Under the pieces are notes generated by a model. That model did no database searches and had not been told where the DNA came from. It saw only the letters and a program-made list of their open reading frames with translations. From Streptomyces sp. DHE7-1 (GTDB taxonomy: Bacteria > Actinomycetota > Actinomycetes > Streptomycetales > Streptomycetaceae): a stretch of 64,000 bases of DNA. How positions within the stretch are numbered: position 1 is the first letter of the stretch; the number at the start of each line of letters is the position of its first letter. The stretch spans positions 6,540,001-6,604,000 of the forward strand of contig JACJDG010000003.1 of the NCBI GenBank assembly GCA_016432725.1, given 5' to 3'. The translations under genes and the position numbers were made by a program. This document shows positions 26,054 through 35,189 of the stretch, one piece after another.

Positions 26054-26908
26054 CTAGGGCAGCTGGGCCGCCCGTGACTCGCGGCGGTTGTCGCGGAAGT
26101 TGTTCACCCGGCGGGCCGTGGCGAACAGCGGGATCACCGCACCCATGACGAGCTGCAGCGCGCACCCGGTCTGCAGGAGCAGCTGTCCGCTCGGGGCGTC
26201 GAAGGCCCAGGCGGCCAGGAGGCCCATCGACAGGACGATCCACGAGAGCATCGCCCCGGCGAGGCGGCCGCGCGGCTTCGGGTACTCGACGCGGCTCACC
26301 ATCAGCCACGCGGTGCCCAGGATCGCCAGCAGGGTGGCCACGAAGGGCAGCTCCAGCAGGACGATCGAGACGACCGTCAGCGCGCCGAACGGCGAGGGCA
26401 TGCCCTGGAACGTGCCGTCCTTCACCGTCACGCAGCTGAACCGTGCCAGCCTGAGCACCACCGCGAGGAGCACCACGATCGCTCCCAGCGCCGCCACTCT
26501 CTGGTGCGCGTCGTCCGCGACCATGCCGTAGACGAGGACGAAGTACGCGGGCGCCAGGCCGAAGCTGATCAGGTCCGAGAGGTTGTCCAGCTCCGCGCCC
26601 ATCGGGGACGAGCGCAGCTTCCGCGCGACCAGGCCGTCGAACAGGTCGAAGACCGCCGCGCAGAGCATCAGGATGACCGCCGTGGCCGCGCTGTGGCGGG
26701 CCATGCCGGACTCCTGGCTGCCGGTGAGGTGCGGGATCAGGATGCCGGTGGTGGTGAAGTACACGGCCATGAAGCCGCACGTGGCGTTGCCCAGCGTCAG
26801 GGTGTCCGCTATCGACAGCCGGAGAGAAAGAGGCATCTCCTCGTCGTCGTCCACGTCGTCGGCCTCGGGCACCCAGCCCGCCTGGGTCTCCGGATCAATC
26901 ACGGTCAA
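26054..26908 (-). CDS. pssA: CDP-diacylglycerol-serine O-phosphatidyltransferase
   Basis: Makes phosphatidylserine from CDP-diacylglycerol and serine in the membrane. The protein has 284 residues and about eight helices. The CDP-alcohol phosphotransferase motif runs from Asp88: D-x2-DG(91-92)-x2-AR(95-96), then Gly104, Asp108 and Asp112. An acidic N-terminus (DDVDDDEE) precedes the first helix. The start is TTG at 26908, overlapping the end of psd by 14 bases, which indicates coupled translation. Together with Psd it forms the pathway to phosphatidylethanolamine. Confidence 0.9.
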   Translation of the reverse strand: MTVIDPETQAGWVPEADDVDDDEEMPLSLRLSIADTLTLGNATCGFMAVYFTTTGILIPHLTGSQESGMARHSAATAVILMLCAAVFDLFDGLVARKLRSSPMGAELDNLSDLISFGLAPAYFVLVYGMVADDAHQRVAALGAIVVLLAVVLRLARFSCVTVKDGTFQGMPSPFGALTVVSIVLLELPFVATLLAILGTAWLMVSRVEYPKPRGRLAGAMLSWIVLSMGLLAAWAFDAPSGQLLLQTGCALQLVMGAVIPLFATARRVNNFRDNRRESRAAQLP

Positions 26909-27551
26909 TGCGAGTCACCCCAGCCACGGTCTTCTGTCCGACCTCGACCGCGACCTCCACGCCCTCGGGCAGGTAGAGGTCGACACGCGAGCCGAAGCGG
27001 ATCAGACCGATGCGGTCGCCCTGCTCGACCTTCGTGCCCTCGGGGATGTACGGCACGATGCGGCGGGCCACCGCGCCGGCGATCTGGATCATCTCGATGT
27101 CGCCGAGTTCGGTGTCGAAATGCCAGACTACGCGCTCGTTGTTCTCGCTCTCCTTGTTGAACGCGGGAACGAAGCCGCCGGGGATGTGCTCGACCGACGT
27201 CACGGTGCCGGCGAGCGGCGCGCGGTTCACGTGCACGTTGAGCGGGCTCATGAAGATCGCGACGCGGGTGCGGCCGTCCTTCCAGGGCATGATGCTCTGC
27301 ACCACGCCGTCGGCGGGCGAGATGACCCGGCCGGGGGCGATCTCACGCTCGGGGTCGCGGAAGAACCACAGCATGCCCGCCGCGAGCGCGGTGACGGGCA
27401 CGGCGACGGCCTTGGCGGCGCCCGAGCGGCGAGCGCGGGCCAGGCTGAGGGCTGCGGTGGCGACGGTCGGAAGAAGCCACGGCGATGCTCCGCGCGCGAG
27501 GCGTGCGCCTACCAGGCTGTCGCGGTGTGCAGAGGTTTGGCTGTGGGGCAT
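26895..27551 (-). CDS. psd: Phosphatidylserine decarboxylase (short, archaeal/actinobacterial type)
   Basis: Converts phosphatidylserine to phosphatidylethanolamine. It has 218 residues, the short form without the long N-terminal extension. The self-cleavage site is Gly187-Ser188 in IRFGSRVD; Ser188 becomes the pyruvoyl group. Other marks are WFFRDPERE, SPADGVVQ and VAIFMSPLNVHVNRAP. One membrane helix lies near residues 45-63. ATG at 27551. It lies directly upstream of pssA on the same transcript. Confidence 0.92.
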   Translation of the reverse strand: MPHSQTSAHRDSLVGARLARGASPWLLPTVATAALSLARARRSGAAKAVAVPVTALAAGMLWFFRDPEREIAPGRVISPADGVVQSIMPWKDGRTRVAIFMSPLNVHVNRAPLAGTVTSVEHIPGGFVPAFNKESENNERVVWHFDTELGDIEMIQIAGAVARRIVPYIPEGTKVEQGDRIGLIRFGSRVDLYLPEGVEVAVEVGQKTVAGVTRIDRD

Positions 27552-27675
27552 GGATGACCTTCGTAGCGGATGATGCCGCGCTCTGACGGGGGACGGCGGC
27601 TTTCCCGGGATCGTACCGGTCGCAGGTCACAACTGGGCAAGCCAGGAAGCCGAGTCGGCGGCTGAGGTGTATCGA

Positions 27676-27710
27676 CGGGGTGTGATCTTCTTCTCGAAGA
27701 AAACACCCCG
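27676..27710 (-). terminator. Terminator of the ethylmalonyl-CoA operon
   Basis: An outer 8-bp stem CGGGGTGT/ACACCCCG (27676-27683 and 27703-27710) and an inner 6-bp stem TTCTTC/GAAGAA (27688-27693 and 27696-27701) form one hairpin. It starts 12 bases past the stop of the acyl-CoA dehydrogenase gene on the minus strand, where the five-gene operon ends. Confidence 0.7.
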
Positions 27711-27721
27711 TACCCGGACAA

Positions 27722-28926
27722 TCAGCCCTGGAAGCGATACTCCTCGAGCAGCCTGCGCCCGATGATCATTTTCTGGATCTCGGCGGTACCTTCACCGATC
27801 AGCAGCATCGGAGCCTCCCGGTAGAGGCGCTCGATCTCGTACTCCTTGGAGAAGCCGTAGCCGCCGTGGATCCGGAAGGCGTCCTCCACGACCTCCTTGC
27901 AGTACTCGGAGGCGAGGTACTTCGCCATCCCAGCCTCAAGGTCGTTTCGTTCCCCGGAGTCCTTTTTGCGTGCCGCGTTGACCATCATGGCATGCGCGGC
28001 CTCGACCTTGGTAGCCATTTCGGCCAGCTTGAACTGGATGGCCTGGTGCTGGGCGATGGCCTTGCCGAAGGTGTGCCGCTGCTGGGCGTACCGAACGCCC
28101 AGCTCGAAGGCGCGCTGCGCGACGCCGCAGCCGCGGGCCGCCACGTTGACGCGGCCGACCTCCACTCCGTCCATCATTTGGTAAAAACCTCGGCCGGTGA
28201 CGCCACCGAGCACCCGATCGGCCGGAACCCGCAGGCCGTCCATGATCAGCTCGGTGGTGTCGACGCCCTTGTAGCCCATCTTGTCGATCTTGCCTGGAAT
28301 GGTCAGGCCGGGGCGGACCTCACCGAAGCCGGGCTCCTTCTCGACCAGGAACGTCGTCATCGACTTGTGCGGGGCCGTGCCCTCGGGGTGACCTTCGTCA
28401 CTTCGGACGAGAACGGCGACGAGGGACGAGGTCCCGCCGTTCGTCAGCCACATCTTCTGGCCGTTCAGGACGTACTCGTCGCCGTCCTTGACCGCCTTCG
28501 ACGTGATCGCCGACACATCCGAGCCCAGGGCCGGCTCGGACATGGAGAAGGCGCCGCGGATGTCGCCGGCGGCCATGCGGGGCAGGAAGTGGTCCTTCTG
28601 CTCCTGGGTGCCGTGCTGCTTGAGCATGTACGCGACGATGAAGTGCGTGTTGATGATGCCGGAGACCGACATCCAGCCGCGGGCGATCTCCTCCACGCAC
28701 AGCGCGTAGGTCAGGAGCGACTCGCCCAGACCCCCGTACTCCTCGGGATCATCAGACCGAACAGGCCGAGTTCCTTCAGGCCGTCCACGATCGCTTGCGG
28801 GTACTCGTCGCGGTGCTCCAGCTCGGTCGCGACCGGGATGATCTCCTTGTCCACGAAATCGCGGACCGTGGAGAGGATCTCCTGCTGGACGTCGGTCAGA
28901 CCGGCGGTCTGGGCGAGGCGCGCCAT
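27722..28926 (-). CDS. mcd: Acyl-CoA dehydrogenase, probable (2S)-methylsuccinyl-CoA dehydrogenase; one apparent base deletion
   Basis: A flavoprotein of about 401 residues that would oxidise methylsuccinyl-CoA to mesaconyl-CoA. Family marks are AFSMSEPALGSDVSAI with the FAD/substrate loop, KMWLTNGG, and the C-terminal GGYGFSKEYEIERLYREAPMLLIGEGTAEIQ. The first 70 residues (MARLAQTAGLTDVQQEIL) lie in another frame; one base missing near 28743-28744 explains it, giving MIPEEYGGLGESLL. ATG at 28926 lies 2 bases past the mch stop. The function is assigned from the operon; general acyl-CoA dehydrogenase is the fallback. Confidence 0.8.
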
Positions 28927-28928
28927 GG

Positions 28929-29453
28929 CTACTTCTCCGTCTTTTCCGAAGGGTCGTTCAGCTCCGGGCGGCCGGGCTGCTCGCCGCCGCGCTCCTTGAT
29001 GTACGTCTCGGTGGGCACCATGACCTTGCGGCGGAAGACGCACACCAGGGTGCCGTCCTGCTTGTAGCCCTTGGTCTCGACGTAGACGATGCCGCGGTCG
29101 TTCTTCGACTTCGACGGCCACTTGTCCAGCACGGTCGTCTGGCCGTAGATCGTGTCGCCGTGGAAGGTGGGCGCCACGTGCCTGAGCGACTCGATCTCCA
29201 GGTTGGCGATCGCCTTGCCGGAGACGTCCGGCACCGACATGCCGAGCAGCAGCGAGTAGATGTAGTTGCCCACCACGACGTTCTTGCCGAAGTCCGTCGT
29301 CTTCTCGGCGTAGTTGACGTCCATGTGGAGCGGGTGGTGGTTCATGGTGAGGAGACAGAACAGGTGGTCGTCGTACTCCGTGACCGTCTTGCCCGGCCAG
29401 TGCTTGTACGTCGCCCCGACCTCGAACTCCTCGTAGGTGCGTCCGAACTGCAT
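28929..29453 (-). CDS. mch: MaoC-type dehydratase, probable mesaconyl-CoA hydratase
   Basis: A hot-dog-fold protein of 174 residues that would hydrate mesaconyl-C1-CoA to beta-methylmalyl-CoA. The hydratase pattern is visible as FCLLTMNHHPLHMDVNYAEKTDFG (Asp and His of the active site) followed by VVGNYIYSLLLGMSVPDVSG. ATG at 29453, 5 bases after the mcl1 stop. Its place between mcl1 and mcd matches the ethylmalonyl-CoA gene order of other Streptomyces. Confidence 0.82.
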   Translation of the reverse strand: MQFGRTYEEFEVGATYKHWPGKTVTEYDDHLFCLLTMNHHPLHMDVNYAEKTTDFGKNVVVGNYIYSLLLGMSVPDVSGKAIANLEIESLRHVAPTFHGDTIYGQTTVLDKWPSKSKNDRGIVYVETKGYKQDGTLVCVFRRKVMVPTETYIKERGGEQPGRPELNDPSEKTEK

Positions 29454-29458
29454 CGCGT

Positions 29459-30421
29459 TCAGGCCTCCGGGATCTCGAACTTGCTGGTGCGCTGCATGCC
29501 GGCGGCGCGGCCCTTGCCCGAGATCACCAGGGCCATCTTGCGGCTGGCCTCGTCGATCATCTCGTCGCCGAGCATCGCGGAGCCCTTCTTGCCGCCCGCC
29601 TCGGACGTGTAGTAGTCGTACGCGTCCAGGATCAGCTCGGCGTGGTCGTAGTCCTCCTGGGAGGGCGAGAAGATCTCGTTGGACGCCTCGACCTGGCCCG
29701 GGTGCAGCACCCACTTGCCGTCGAAGCCGAGGGCGGCGGCGCGCCGGGCGACCTCGCGGTAGCCGTCGATGTTGCGGATCTGCAGGTAGGGGCCGTCGAT
29801 CGCCTGGAGGTTGTTGGCGCGGGCGGCCATCAGGATCTTCATCAGGATGTAGTGGTAGGCGTCCGCCGGGTAGCCGGGCGGCTGCTCGCCCACGACGAGG
29901 GACTTCATGTTGATGGAGGCCATGAAGTCGGCCGGGCCGAAGATGATCGTCTCCACGCGCGGGGAGGCCTGCGCGATCTCGTTGACGTTGTTCAGGCCCT
30001 GGGCGTTCTCGATCTGCGCCTCGATGCCGATCTTGCCGACCTCGAAGCCCATGGTCTTCTCGATCTGGGTCAGCAGCAGGTCCAGCGCCACGACCTGCTG
30101 GGCGCTCTGCACCTTCGGCAGCATGATGCAGTCGAGGTTCTGGCCGGCGCCCTCGACGACCGTGACGACGTCCCGGTACGTCCACTCGGTCGTCCAGTCG
30201 TTCACCCGTACGACGCGGGTCTTGCCCGTCCAGTCGCCCTCGTTGAGGAACTTGACGATGGTGTGCCGCGCCTCGGGCTTGGCGAGCGGCGCGCACGCGT
30301 CCTCGAGGTCCAGGAAGACCTGGTCGGCGGGGAGGCCCTGGGCCTTCTCCAGGAAGCGGGGGTTGCTTCCCGGTACCGCCAGGCAGGAGCGGCGGGGGCG
30401 AAGGCGGTTGACTGTCGTCAT
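29459..30421 (-). CDS. mcl1: CitE-like lyase, probable (3S)-malyl-CoA/beta-methylmalyl-CoA lyase
   Basis: A TIM-barrel lyase of 320 residues (HpcH/HpaI and CitE family) that would split beta-methylmalyl-CoA to glyoxylate and propionyl-CoA. Seen: RRSCLAVPGSNPRFLEKAQ, VFLDLEDACAPLAK with the metal-binding Glu-Asp, RVNDWTTEW, IGIEAQIENAQGL with the catalytic Glu, and GPADFMASI. ATG at 30421 overlaps the ecm stop (ATGA), so translation is coupled. Confidence 0.85.
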   Translation of the reverse strand: MTTVNRLRPRRSCLAVPGSNPRFLEKAQGLPADQVFLDLEDACAPLAKPEARHTIVKFLNEGDWTGKTRVVRVNDWTTEWTYRDVVTVVEGAGQNLDCIMLPKVQSAQQVVALDLLLTQIEKTMGFEVGKIGIEAQIENAQGLNNVNEIAQASPRVETIIFGPADFMASINMKSLVVGEQPPGYPADAYHYILMKILMAARANNLQAIDGPYLQIRNIDGYREVARRAAALGFDGKWVLHPGQVEASNEIFSPSQEDYDHAELILDAYDYYTSEAGGKKGSAMLGDEMIDEASRKMALVISGKGRAAGMQRTSKFEIPEA

Positions 30422-32445
30422 GCGGGGACCTCCAGGGGGTCGAGCTTGTTCGCTTTCCGGATCTCGTCGGCTATGCGGCCGATGATCCCGGTGATGTCGA
30501 AGTCCTTCGGGGTGAACACCGCGGCCACTCCGGCGGCCCGGAGCTCCTCGGCGTCACCGTTCGGGATGATGCCACCTGCGATCACCGGTATATCTGTGGC
30601 ACCGGCCACACGCAGGCGCTCCAGCACGTCCGGCACGAGCTGCGCGTGCGATCCGGACAGGATCGACAGGCCCACGGCGTGGACGTCCTCGGCCAGGGCG
30701 GCGTCCACGATCTGCTCGGGGGTGAGCCGGATGCCCTGGTAGACCACCTCGAAGCCGGCGTCGCGCGCGCGGACGGCGATCTGCTCTGCGCCGTTGGAGT
30801 GGCCGTCGAGCCCGGGCTTGCCCACCAGGAAGCGCAGCTTGCCGACGCCCAGGTCGCGGGCGGTGGCGTCCACCTTGGCCCGGACCTCGGCCATGGCCGA
30901 GCCGGCCTCGGCGGTGACGGCCACCGGCGCGGAGGACACGCCGGTCGGTGCCCGGAACTCGCCGAAGACCTCGCGCAGGGCGCCGGACCACTCGCCGGTC
31001 GTGACGCCGGCGCGGGCGCACTCCAGCGTGGCCTCCATCAGGTTGCCGGTGCCCTTGGCGGCCTCCTTCAGCCGGTCCAGCGCCTTGCAAGGACGCGGGT
31101 GGTTGAAGGGCGGCTGGTAGCGGGTGTCCCGCCAGTTCTCCAGGGAGGCGACGACCCGGGCCTCGACCGCCGGGTCGACCGTCATGATCGCGGTGTCCAG
31201 GTCGGCCGTGAGCGGGTTCGGCTCGGTCGTCTCGAAGATGTTGACGCCGACGATCTTCTCCTGGCCGGACTCGATCCGGGCCCGCCGCTCGGCGTGCGAG
31301 GAGACCAGCTGCGCCTTGAGGTAGCCGGACTCGACGGCGGCCATCGCGCCGCCCATCTCCTGGATCCGGTCCATCTCGGCCAGCGACTCCGCCACCAGGG
31401 CGTTCACCTTCGCCTCGATGACGTGCGAGCCCTCGAAGATGTCCTCGTACTCCAGCAGGTCGCTCTCATGGGCGAGCACCTGCTGGATGCGCAGGCTCCA
31501 CTGCTGGTCCCACGGCCGGGGCAGACCCAGGGCCTCGTTCCAGGCGGGGAGCTGCACGGCCCGCGCGCGGGCGTCCTTGGAGAGGGTGACCGCCAGCATC
31601 TCGAGCACGATCCGCTGGACGTTGTTCTCCGGCTGCGCCTCGGTCAGGCCGAGCGAGTTGACCTGCACGCCGTAGCGGAAGCGGCGCTGCTTGGGGTTCT
31701 CGATGCCGTACCGCTCACGCGTGACCTTGTCCCAGATGCGGCCGAACGCCCGCATCTTGCACATCTCCTCGACGAAGCGGACGCCCGCGTTGACGAAGAA
31801 GGAGATGCGGGCCACCACGTCGCCCATGCGCTCCTGCGGCACCTGGCCGGAGTCGCGCACGGCGTCGAGCACGGCGATCGCGGTGGACATCGCGTACGCG
31901 ATCTCCTGCACCGGCGTGGCCCCGGCCTCCTGCAGGTGGTAGCTGCAGATGTTGATCGGGTTCCACTTCGGGATGTGGGAGACCGTGTACGCGATCATGT
32001 CCGTCGTCAGGCGGAGCGAGGGTCCCGGCGGGAAGACGTGCGTCCCGCGGGACAGGTACTCCTTGACGATGTCGTTCTGGGTCGTGCCCTGGAGCTTGGT
32101 GATGTCCGCGCCCTGCTCCTCGGCGACGACCTGGTAGAGCGCCAGCAGCCACATGGCGGTGGCGTTGATCGTCATCGAGGTGTTCATCTGCTCCAGGGGG
32201 ATGTCCTGGAACAGCCGGCGCATGTCACCGAGGTGCGAGACGGGCACGCCCACCCGGCCGACCTCGCCGCGGGCGAGGATGTGGTCGGGGTCGTAGCCGG
32301 TCTGCGTCGGCAGGTCGAACGCCACCGACAGACCGGTCTGGCCCTTGGCGAGGTTGCGCCGGTACAGCTCGTTGGACGCCTCAGCCGTGGAGTGGCCGGC
32401 GTACGTGCGCATGAGCCACGGCCGGTCCTTCTGACGCTCAGTCAT
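30418..32445 (-). CDS. meaA: Ethylmalonyl-CoA mutase (MeaA/Ecm, B12-dependent)
   Basis: A protein of 675 residues that isomerises ethylmalonyl-CoA to methylsuccinyl-CoA with adenosylcobalamin. Residues 10-430 form the mutase barrel with TYAGHSTAEASNELYRRNL and FDLPTQTGYDPDHILARGEVGRVGV. The B12 domain has the DxHxxG motif at Asp547-Gly-His549 in GKPGLDGHSNGAEQ. Unlike methylmalonyl-CoA mutase it is one chain combining both domains without a small subunit. ATG at 32445, 17 bases after the ccr stop. Confidence 0.92.
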   Translation of the reverse strand: MTERQKDRPWLMRTYAGHSTAEASNELYRRNLAKGQTGLSVAFDLPTQTGYDPDHILARGEVGRVGVPVSHLGDMRRLFQDIPLEQMNTSMTINATAMWLLALYQVVAEEQGADITKLQGTTQNDIVKEYLSRGTHVFPPGPSLRLTTDMIAYTVSHIPKWNPINICSYHLQEAGATPVQEIAYAMSTAIAVLDAVRDSGQVPQERMGDVVARISFFVNAGVRFVEEMCKMRAFGRIWDKVTRERYGIENPKQRRFRYGVQVNSLGLTEAQPENNVQRIVLEMLAVTLSKDARARAVQLPAWNEALGLPRPWDQQWSLRIQQVLAHESDLLEYEDIFEGSHVIEAKVNALVAESLAEMDRIQEMGGAMAAVESGYLKAQLVSSHAERRARIESGQEKIVGVNIFETTEPNPLTADLDTAIMTVDPAVEARVVASLENWRDTRYQPPFNHPRPCKALDRLKEAAKGTGNLMEATLECARAGVTTGEWSGALREVFGEFRAPTGVSSAPVAVTAEAGSAMAEVRAKVDATARDLGVGKLRFLVGKPGLDGHSNGAEQIAVRARDAGFEVVYQGIRLTPEQIVDAALAEDVHAVGLSILSGSHAQLVPDVLERLRVAGATDIPVIAGGIIPNGDAEELRAAGVAAVFTPKDFDITGIIGRIADEIRKANKLDPLEVPA

Positions 32446-32462
32446 CTATGACCTCCGGGTCC

Positions 32463-33806
32463 TCAGATGTTCCGGAAGCGGTTGATGGCGTCGATGTGCT
32501 CGGCGCGCATCTCCTCGTCGCGCACGCCCAGGCCCTCCTCGGGGGCGAGGCACAGCACGCCGACCTTGCCCTGGTGCAGGTTGCGGTGCACGTCGTAGGC
32601 GGCCTGGCCGGTGTCCTCCAGGGAGTACACCTTCGACAGGGTCGGGTGGATCTTGCCCTTGGCGATGAGGCGGTTGGCCTCCCAGGCCTCGCGGTAGTTG
32701 GCGAAGTGCGAGCCGATGATCCGCTTCAGCGACATCCACAGGTACCGGTTGTCGTACTCGTGCATGTAGCCCGAGGTCGAGGCGCAGGTGGTGATGGTGC
32801 CGCCCTTGCGGGTGACGAACACGGAGGCGCCGAAGGTCTCGCGGCCGGGGTGCTCGAAGACGATGTCGATGTCCTCGCCGCCGGTGAGCTCGCGGATGCG
32901 CTTGCCGAAGCGCTTCCACTCCTTCGGGTCCTGGGTGTTCTCGTCCTTCCAGAACCGGTAGCCCTCGGCGTTGCGGTCGATGATCGACTCGGCGCCCATC
33001 GAGCGGCAGATGTCCGCCTTCTGCTCGCTTGAGACGACGCAGATCGGGTTGGCGCCGCCGGCGAGGGCGAACTGGGTGGCGTAGGAGCCGAGGCCGCCGC
33101 TCGCGCCCCAGATGAGGACGTTGTCGCCCTGCTTCATGCCGGCGCCGTTGCGGGAGACGAGCTGGCGGTAGGCGGTGGAGTTCACCAGGCCCGGGGCCGC
33201 GGCCTCCTCCCAGCTCAGGTGGCCGGGCTTCGGCATGAGCTGGTTGGACTTCACCAGGGCGATCTCCGCGAGGCCGCCGAAGTTGGTCTCGAAGCCCCAG
33301 ATGCGCTGCTCGGGGTCGAGCATCGTGTCGTTGTGGCCGTCCGAGGACTCCAGCTCGACGGACAGGCAGTGCGCGACGACCTCGTCACCGGGCTTCCAGG
33401 CGTTGACGCCCGGGCCGGTGCGCAGGACGACGCCGGCGAGGTCGGAGCCGATGATGTGGTACGGCAGGTCGTGGCGCTTGGCCAGCTCGTTGGTGCGCCC
33501 GTAGCGCTCCAGGAACCCGAAGGTGGACAGCGGCTCGAAGATCGAGGTCCACACCGAGTTGTAGTTGACGGAGGAGGCCATCACGGCCACCAGGGCCTCG
33601 CCCGGACCCAGTTCGGGCAGCGGCACGTCGTCCAGGTGGATCGACTTGCGCGGGTCCTTGTCACGGGTCTGCAGGCCCGCGAACATCTCCGTCTCGTCCT
33701 TGTGGACGGTGATCGCGCGGTACGACTCGGGGAGCGGCATGGCGGCGAAGTCGGCGGACGTGGCGTCCTTCGACTGGATCGCGTCCAGGATGTCCTTCAC
33801 GGTCAC
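32463..33806 (-). CDS. ccr: Crotonyl-CoA carboxylase/reductase
   Basis: First committed enzyme of the ethylmalonyl-CoA pathway: reduces crotonyl-CoA with NADPH and fixes CO2 to form ethylmalonyl-CoA, also a polyketide extender unit. It has 447 residues of the medium-chain dehydrogenase type, with NADPH loop GASGGLGS at 234-241. The four residues of the CO2 pocket described for this enzyme are present: Asn81, Phe172-Glu173 and His367. The GTG at 33806 (VTVKDILDAIQ) is chosen because GGAGG lies 7 bases upstream. First gene of a five-gene operon. Confidence 0.93.
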   Translation of the reverse strand: MTVKDILDAIQSKDATSADFAAMPLPESYRAITVHKDETEMFAGLQTRDKDPRKSIHLDDVPLPELGPGEALVAVMASSVNYNSVWTSIFEPLSTFGFLERYGRTNELAKRHDLPYHIIGSDLAGVVLRTGPGVNAWKPGDEVVAHCLSVELESSDGHNDTMLDPEQRIWGFETNFGGLAEIALVKSNQLMPKPGHLSWEEAAAPGLVNSTAYRQLVSRNGAGMKQGDNVLIWGASGGLGSYATQFALAGGANPICVVSSEQKADICRSMGAESIIDRNAEGYRFWKDENTQDPKEWKRFGKRIRELTGGEDIDIVFEHPGRETFGASVFVTRKGGTITTCASTSGYMHEYDNRYLWMSLKRIIGSHFANYREAWEANRLIAKGKIHPTLSKVYSLEDTGQAAYDVHRNLHQGKVGVLCLAPEEGLGVRDEEMRAEHIDAINRFRNI

Positions 33807-34186
33807 GGTGTTGCCTCCGGCGGTGAGCGCCCTGAGGGAGGGGCGCTGGGGGATCGTCGGTGCTGCTGGGAGTGCTGCTGAGGGTTTTGAGGGTGTGCCG
33901 TCGGTTCGGCGGGGGTGGTGCTTCGGCAGCGCTTTGTGGCGCGGGAGGTTGCCTGTGACGCAGGCGTCCGGGCGCGCAGGCCGTCCGGCTTGCGGGGACA
34001 GCCGGCGCACGAATGGTCTCTGCGCGCCGGCCGCCCGGACTCCTTCAACGTATGACACCGCGTGTCATGCCGCAAGGCACTGAGTGCCAGAAGCTGCTCT
34101 CAGATGAAATCTTTACGCAACAAATGAGCGATGATCGATCGAACGGACTCCGAAATCCCGCTGAAAAGACCCCCTGACATGCCAAA
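33807..34186. promoter_or_regulatory. ccr operon promoter region (380 bases)
   Basis: No gene is seen in this stretch. It contains the palindrome ATGACAC-CGC-GTGTCAT at 34052-34068 and ends at the terminator of the TetR gene. The upstream half near the palindrome is noticeably AT-richer than the coding DNA around it. The start of transcription cannot be placed from sequence. Confidence 0.6.
34052..34068. promoter_or_regulatory. TetR-type operator candidate upstream of ccr
   Basis: ATGACAC and GTGTCAT form a perfect 7-bp inverted repeat around CGC, a size and form typical of TetR-family operators. It lies 246 bases before the ccr start. The nearest regulator gene is the TetR gene at 34232, making it the likely ligand (inference). 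Confidence 0.55.
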
Positions 34187-34210
34187 ACGGCCACCCCGAA
34201 GGGTGGCCGT
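34187..34210 (-). terminator. Terminator of the TetR gene
   Basis: Arms ACGGCCACCC (34187-34196) and GGGTGGCCGT (34201-34210) form a perfect 10-bp stem closed by the tetraloop CGAA. On the minus strand it is followed by TTTTGGC. It starts 22 bases past the TetR stop and separates it from the ccr promoter. Confidence 0.85.
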
Positions 34211-34231
34211 CATCACAGGGCAGGCGGTGCC

Positions 34232-35053
34232 TCAGCGCTCCTTGAGCGCCTCCTCGATGGTGCGCATGACCTCGTCGAGCGGGGCGTCGGTGCGGGCGAC
34301 CGTCACCAGCACCTCACCGTGCGCGGAGACCGTCGCCGGCGCCGTGGTGGCCGCCGGTGCGGGCGCGGGGCCGCGGCCGGCGCCGATACCGGTGCCGAAC
34401 GTCTTGCGCACGATCGCGAAGGCGTGGTCGAGCTGTGCCTCCACGTCGCCCTGGCCGCCGGCCCGCAGCCAGCGCCTGAGGACGTGGTTGTGGGCGGTGA
34501 CGACGGCGGAGGCGGCGACCTCGGCGAGCAGCGGGTCGTCGTTGGCGTCGTCGGCGTGCGCGTGCTCGTCGAAGTGGCCCAGCAGATAGCGGGTGAACAG
34601 ACGCTCGTAGCGGGCCACCGAGGCGATCTCCGCCTCGCGCAGAGTGGGCACCTCGCGCGTCAGCTTGTAGCGGGCGACCGAGATCTCCGGCCGGGCCGCG
34701 TACATCCTCATGACTTCCTTGATGCCGCGGCACACCGTGTCGAGCGGATGCTCGTGCGCGGGAGCGGCGTTGAGCACCGCCTCGGCGCGGATCAGGGTGT
34801 CGTCGTGGTCCGGGAAGATCGCCTCTTCCTTGGAGCGGAAGTGGCGGAAGAAGGTGCGGCGCGCGACCCCGGCCGCGGCCGCGATCTCGTCGACGGTGGT
34901 CGCCTCGTACCCCTTGGTCGCGAACAGTTCCATCGCTGCGGCCGCCAGCTCTCGGCGCATTTTCAGCCGCTGGGCGGCGGCGCGACTGCCTGCGGCACTT
35001 TCCGGCGCGTCGGGCGTGGCTGGTGTACGTGAGGACTTGGCGGGCTGGGGCAT
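34232..35053 (-). CDS. TetR-family transcriptional regulator
   Basis: A regulator of about 273 residues. The DNA-binding domain is at about 30-80: RRELAAAAMELFATKGYEATTVDEIAAAAGVARRTFFRHFRSKEEAIF, then an all-helical ligand domain and an Ala/Pro/Gly-rich linker before the C-terminus. The ATG at 35053 is the best of several starts because the upstream Pro/Gly-rich frame is atypical; no strong ribosome site is seen, so the start is uncertain. It lies between the hydroxyacyl-CoA dehydrogenase gene and ccr in the same direction, so acyl-CoA-responsive control of that pathway is likely (inference). Confidence 0.83.
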   Translation of the reverse strand: MPQPAKSSRTPATPDAPESAAGSRAAAQRLKMRRELAAAAMELFATKGYEATTVDEIAAAAGVARRTFFRHFRSKEEAIFPDHDDTLIRAEAVLNAAPAHEHPLDTVCRGIKEVMRMYAARPEISVARYKLTREVPTLREAEIASVARYERLFTRYLLGHFDEHAHADDANDDPLLAEVAASAVVTAHNHVLRRWLRAGGQGDVEAQLDHAFAIVRKTFGTGIGAGRGPAPAPAATTAPATVSAHGEVLVTVARTDAPLDEVMRTIEEALKER

Positions 35054-35189
35054 GACCCGAACGTACTGCATGTGCGCGGCAGAATGCGCAGGTCCGGGGG
35101 ATCCCCCGCCCGCGAGGGGCGGGGGAGTTCCCGCTGGGCCGAGCAGTCCGCCCCAGTCCGTCTCCGTGCGGGACCAGTCCCCGGCGCCG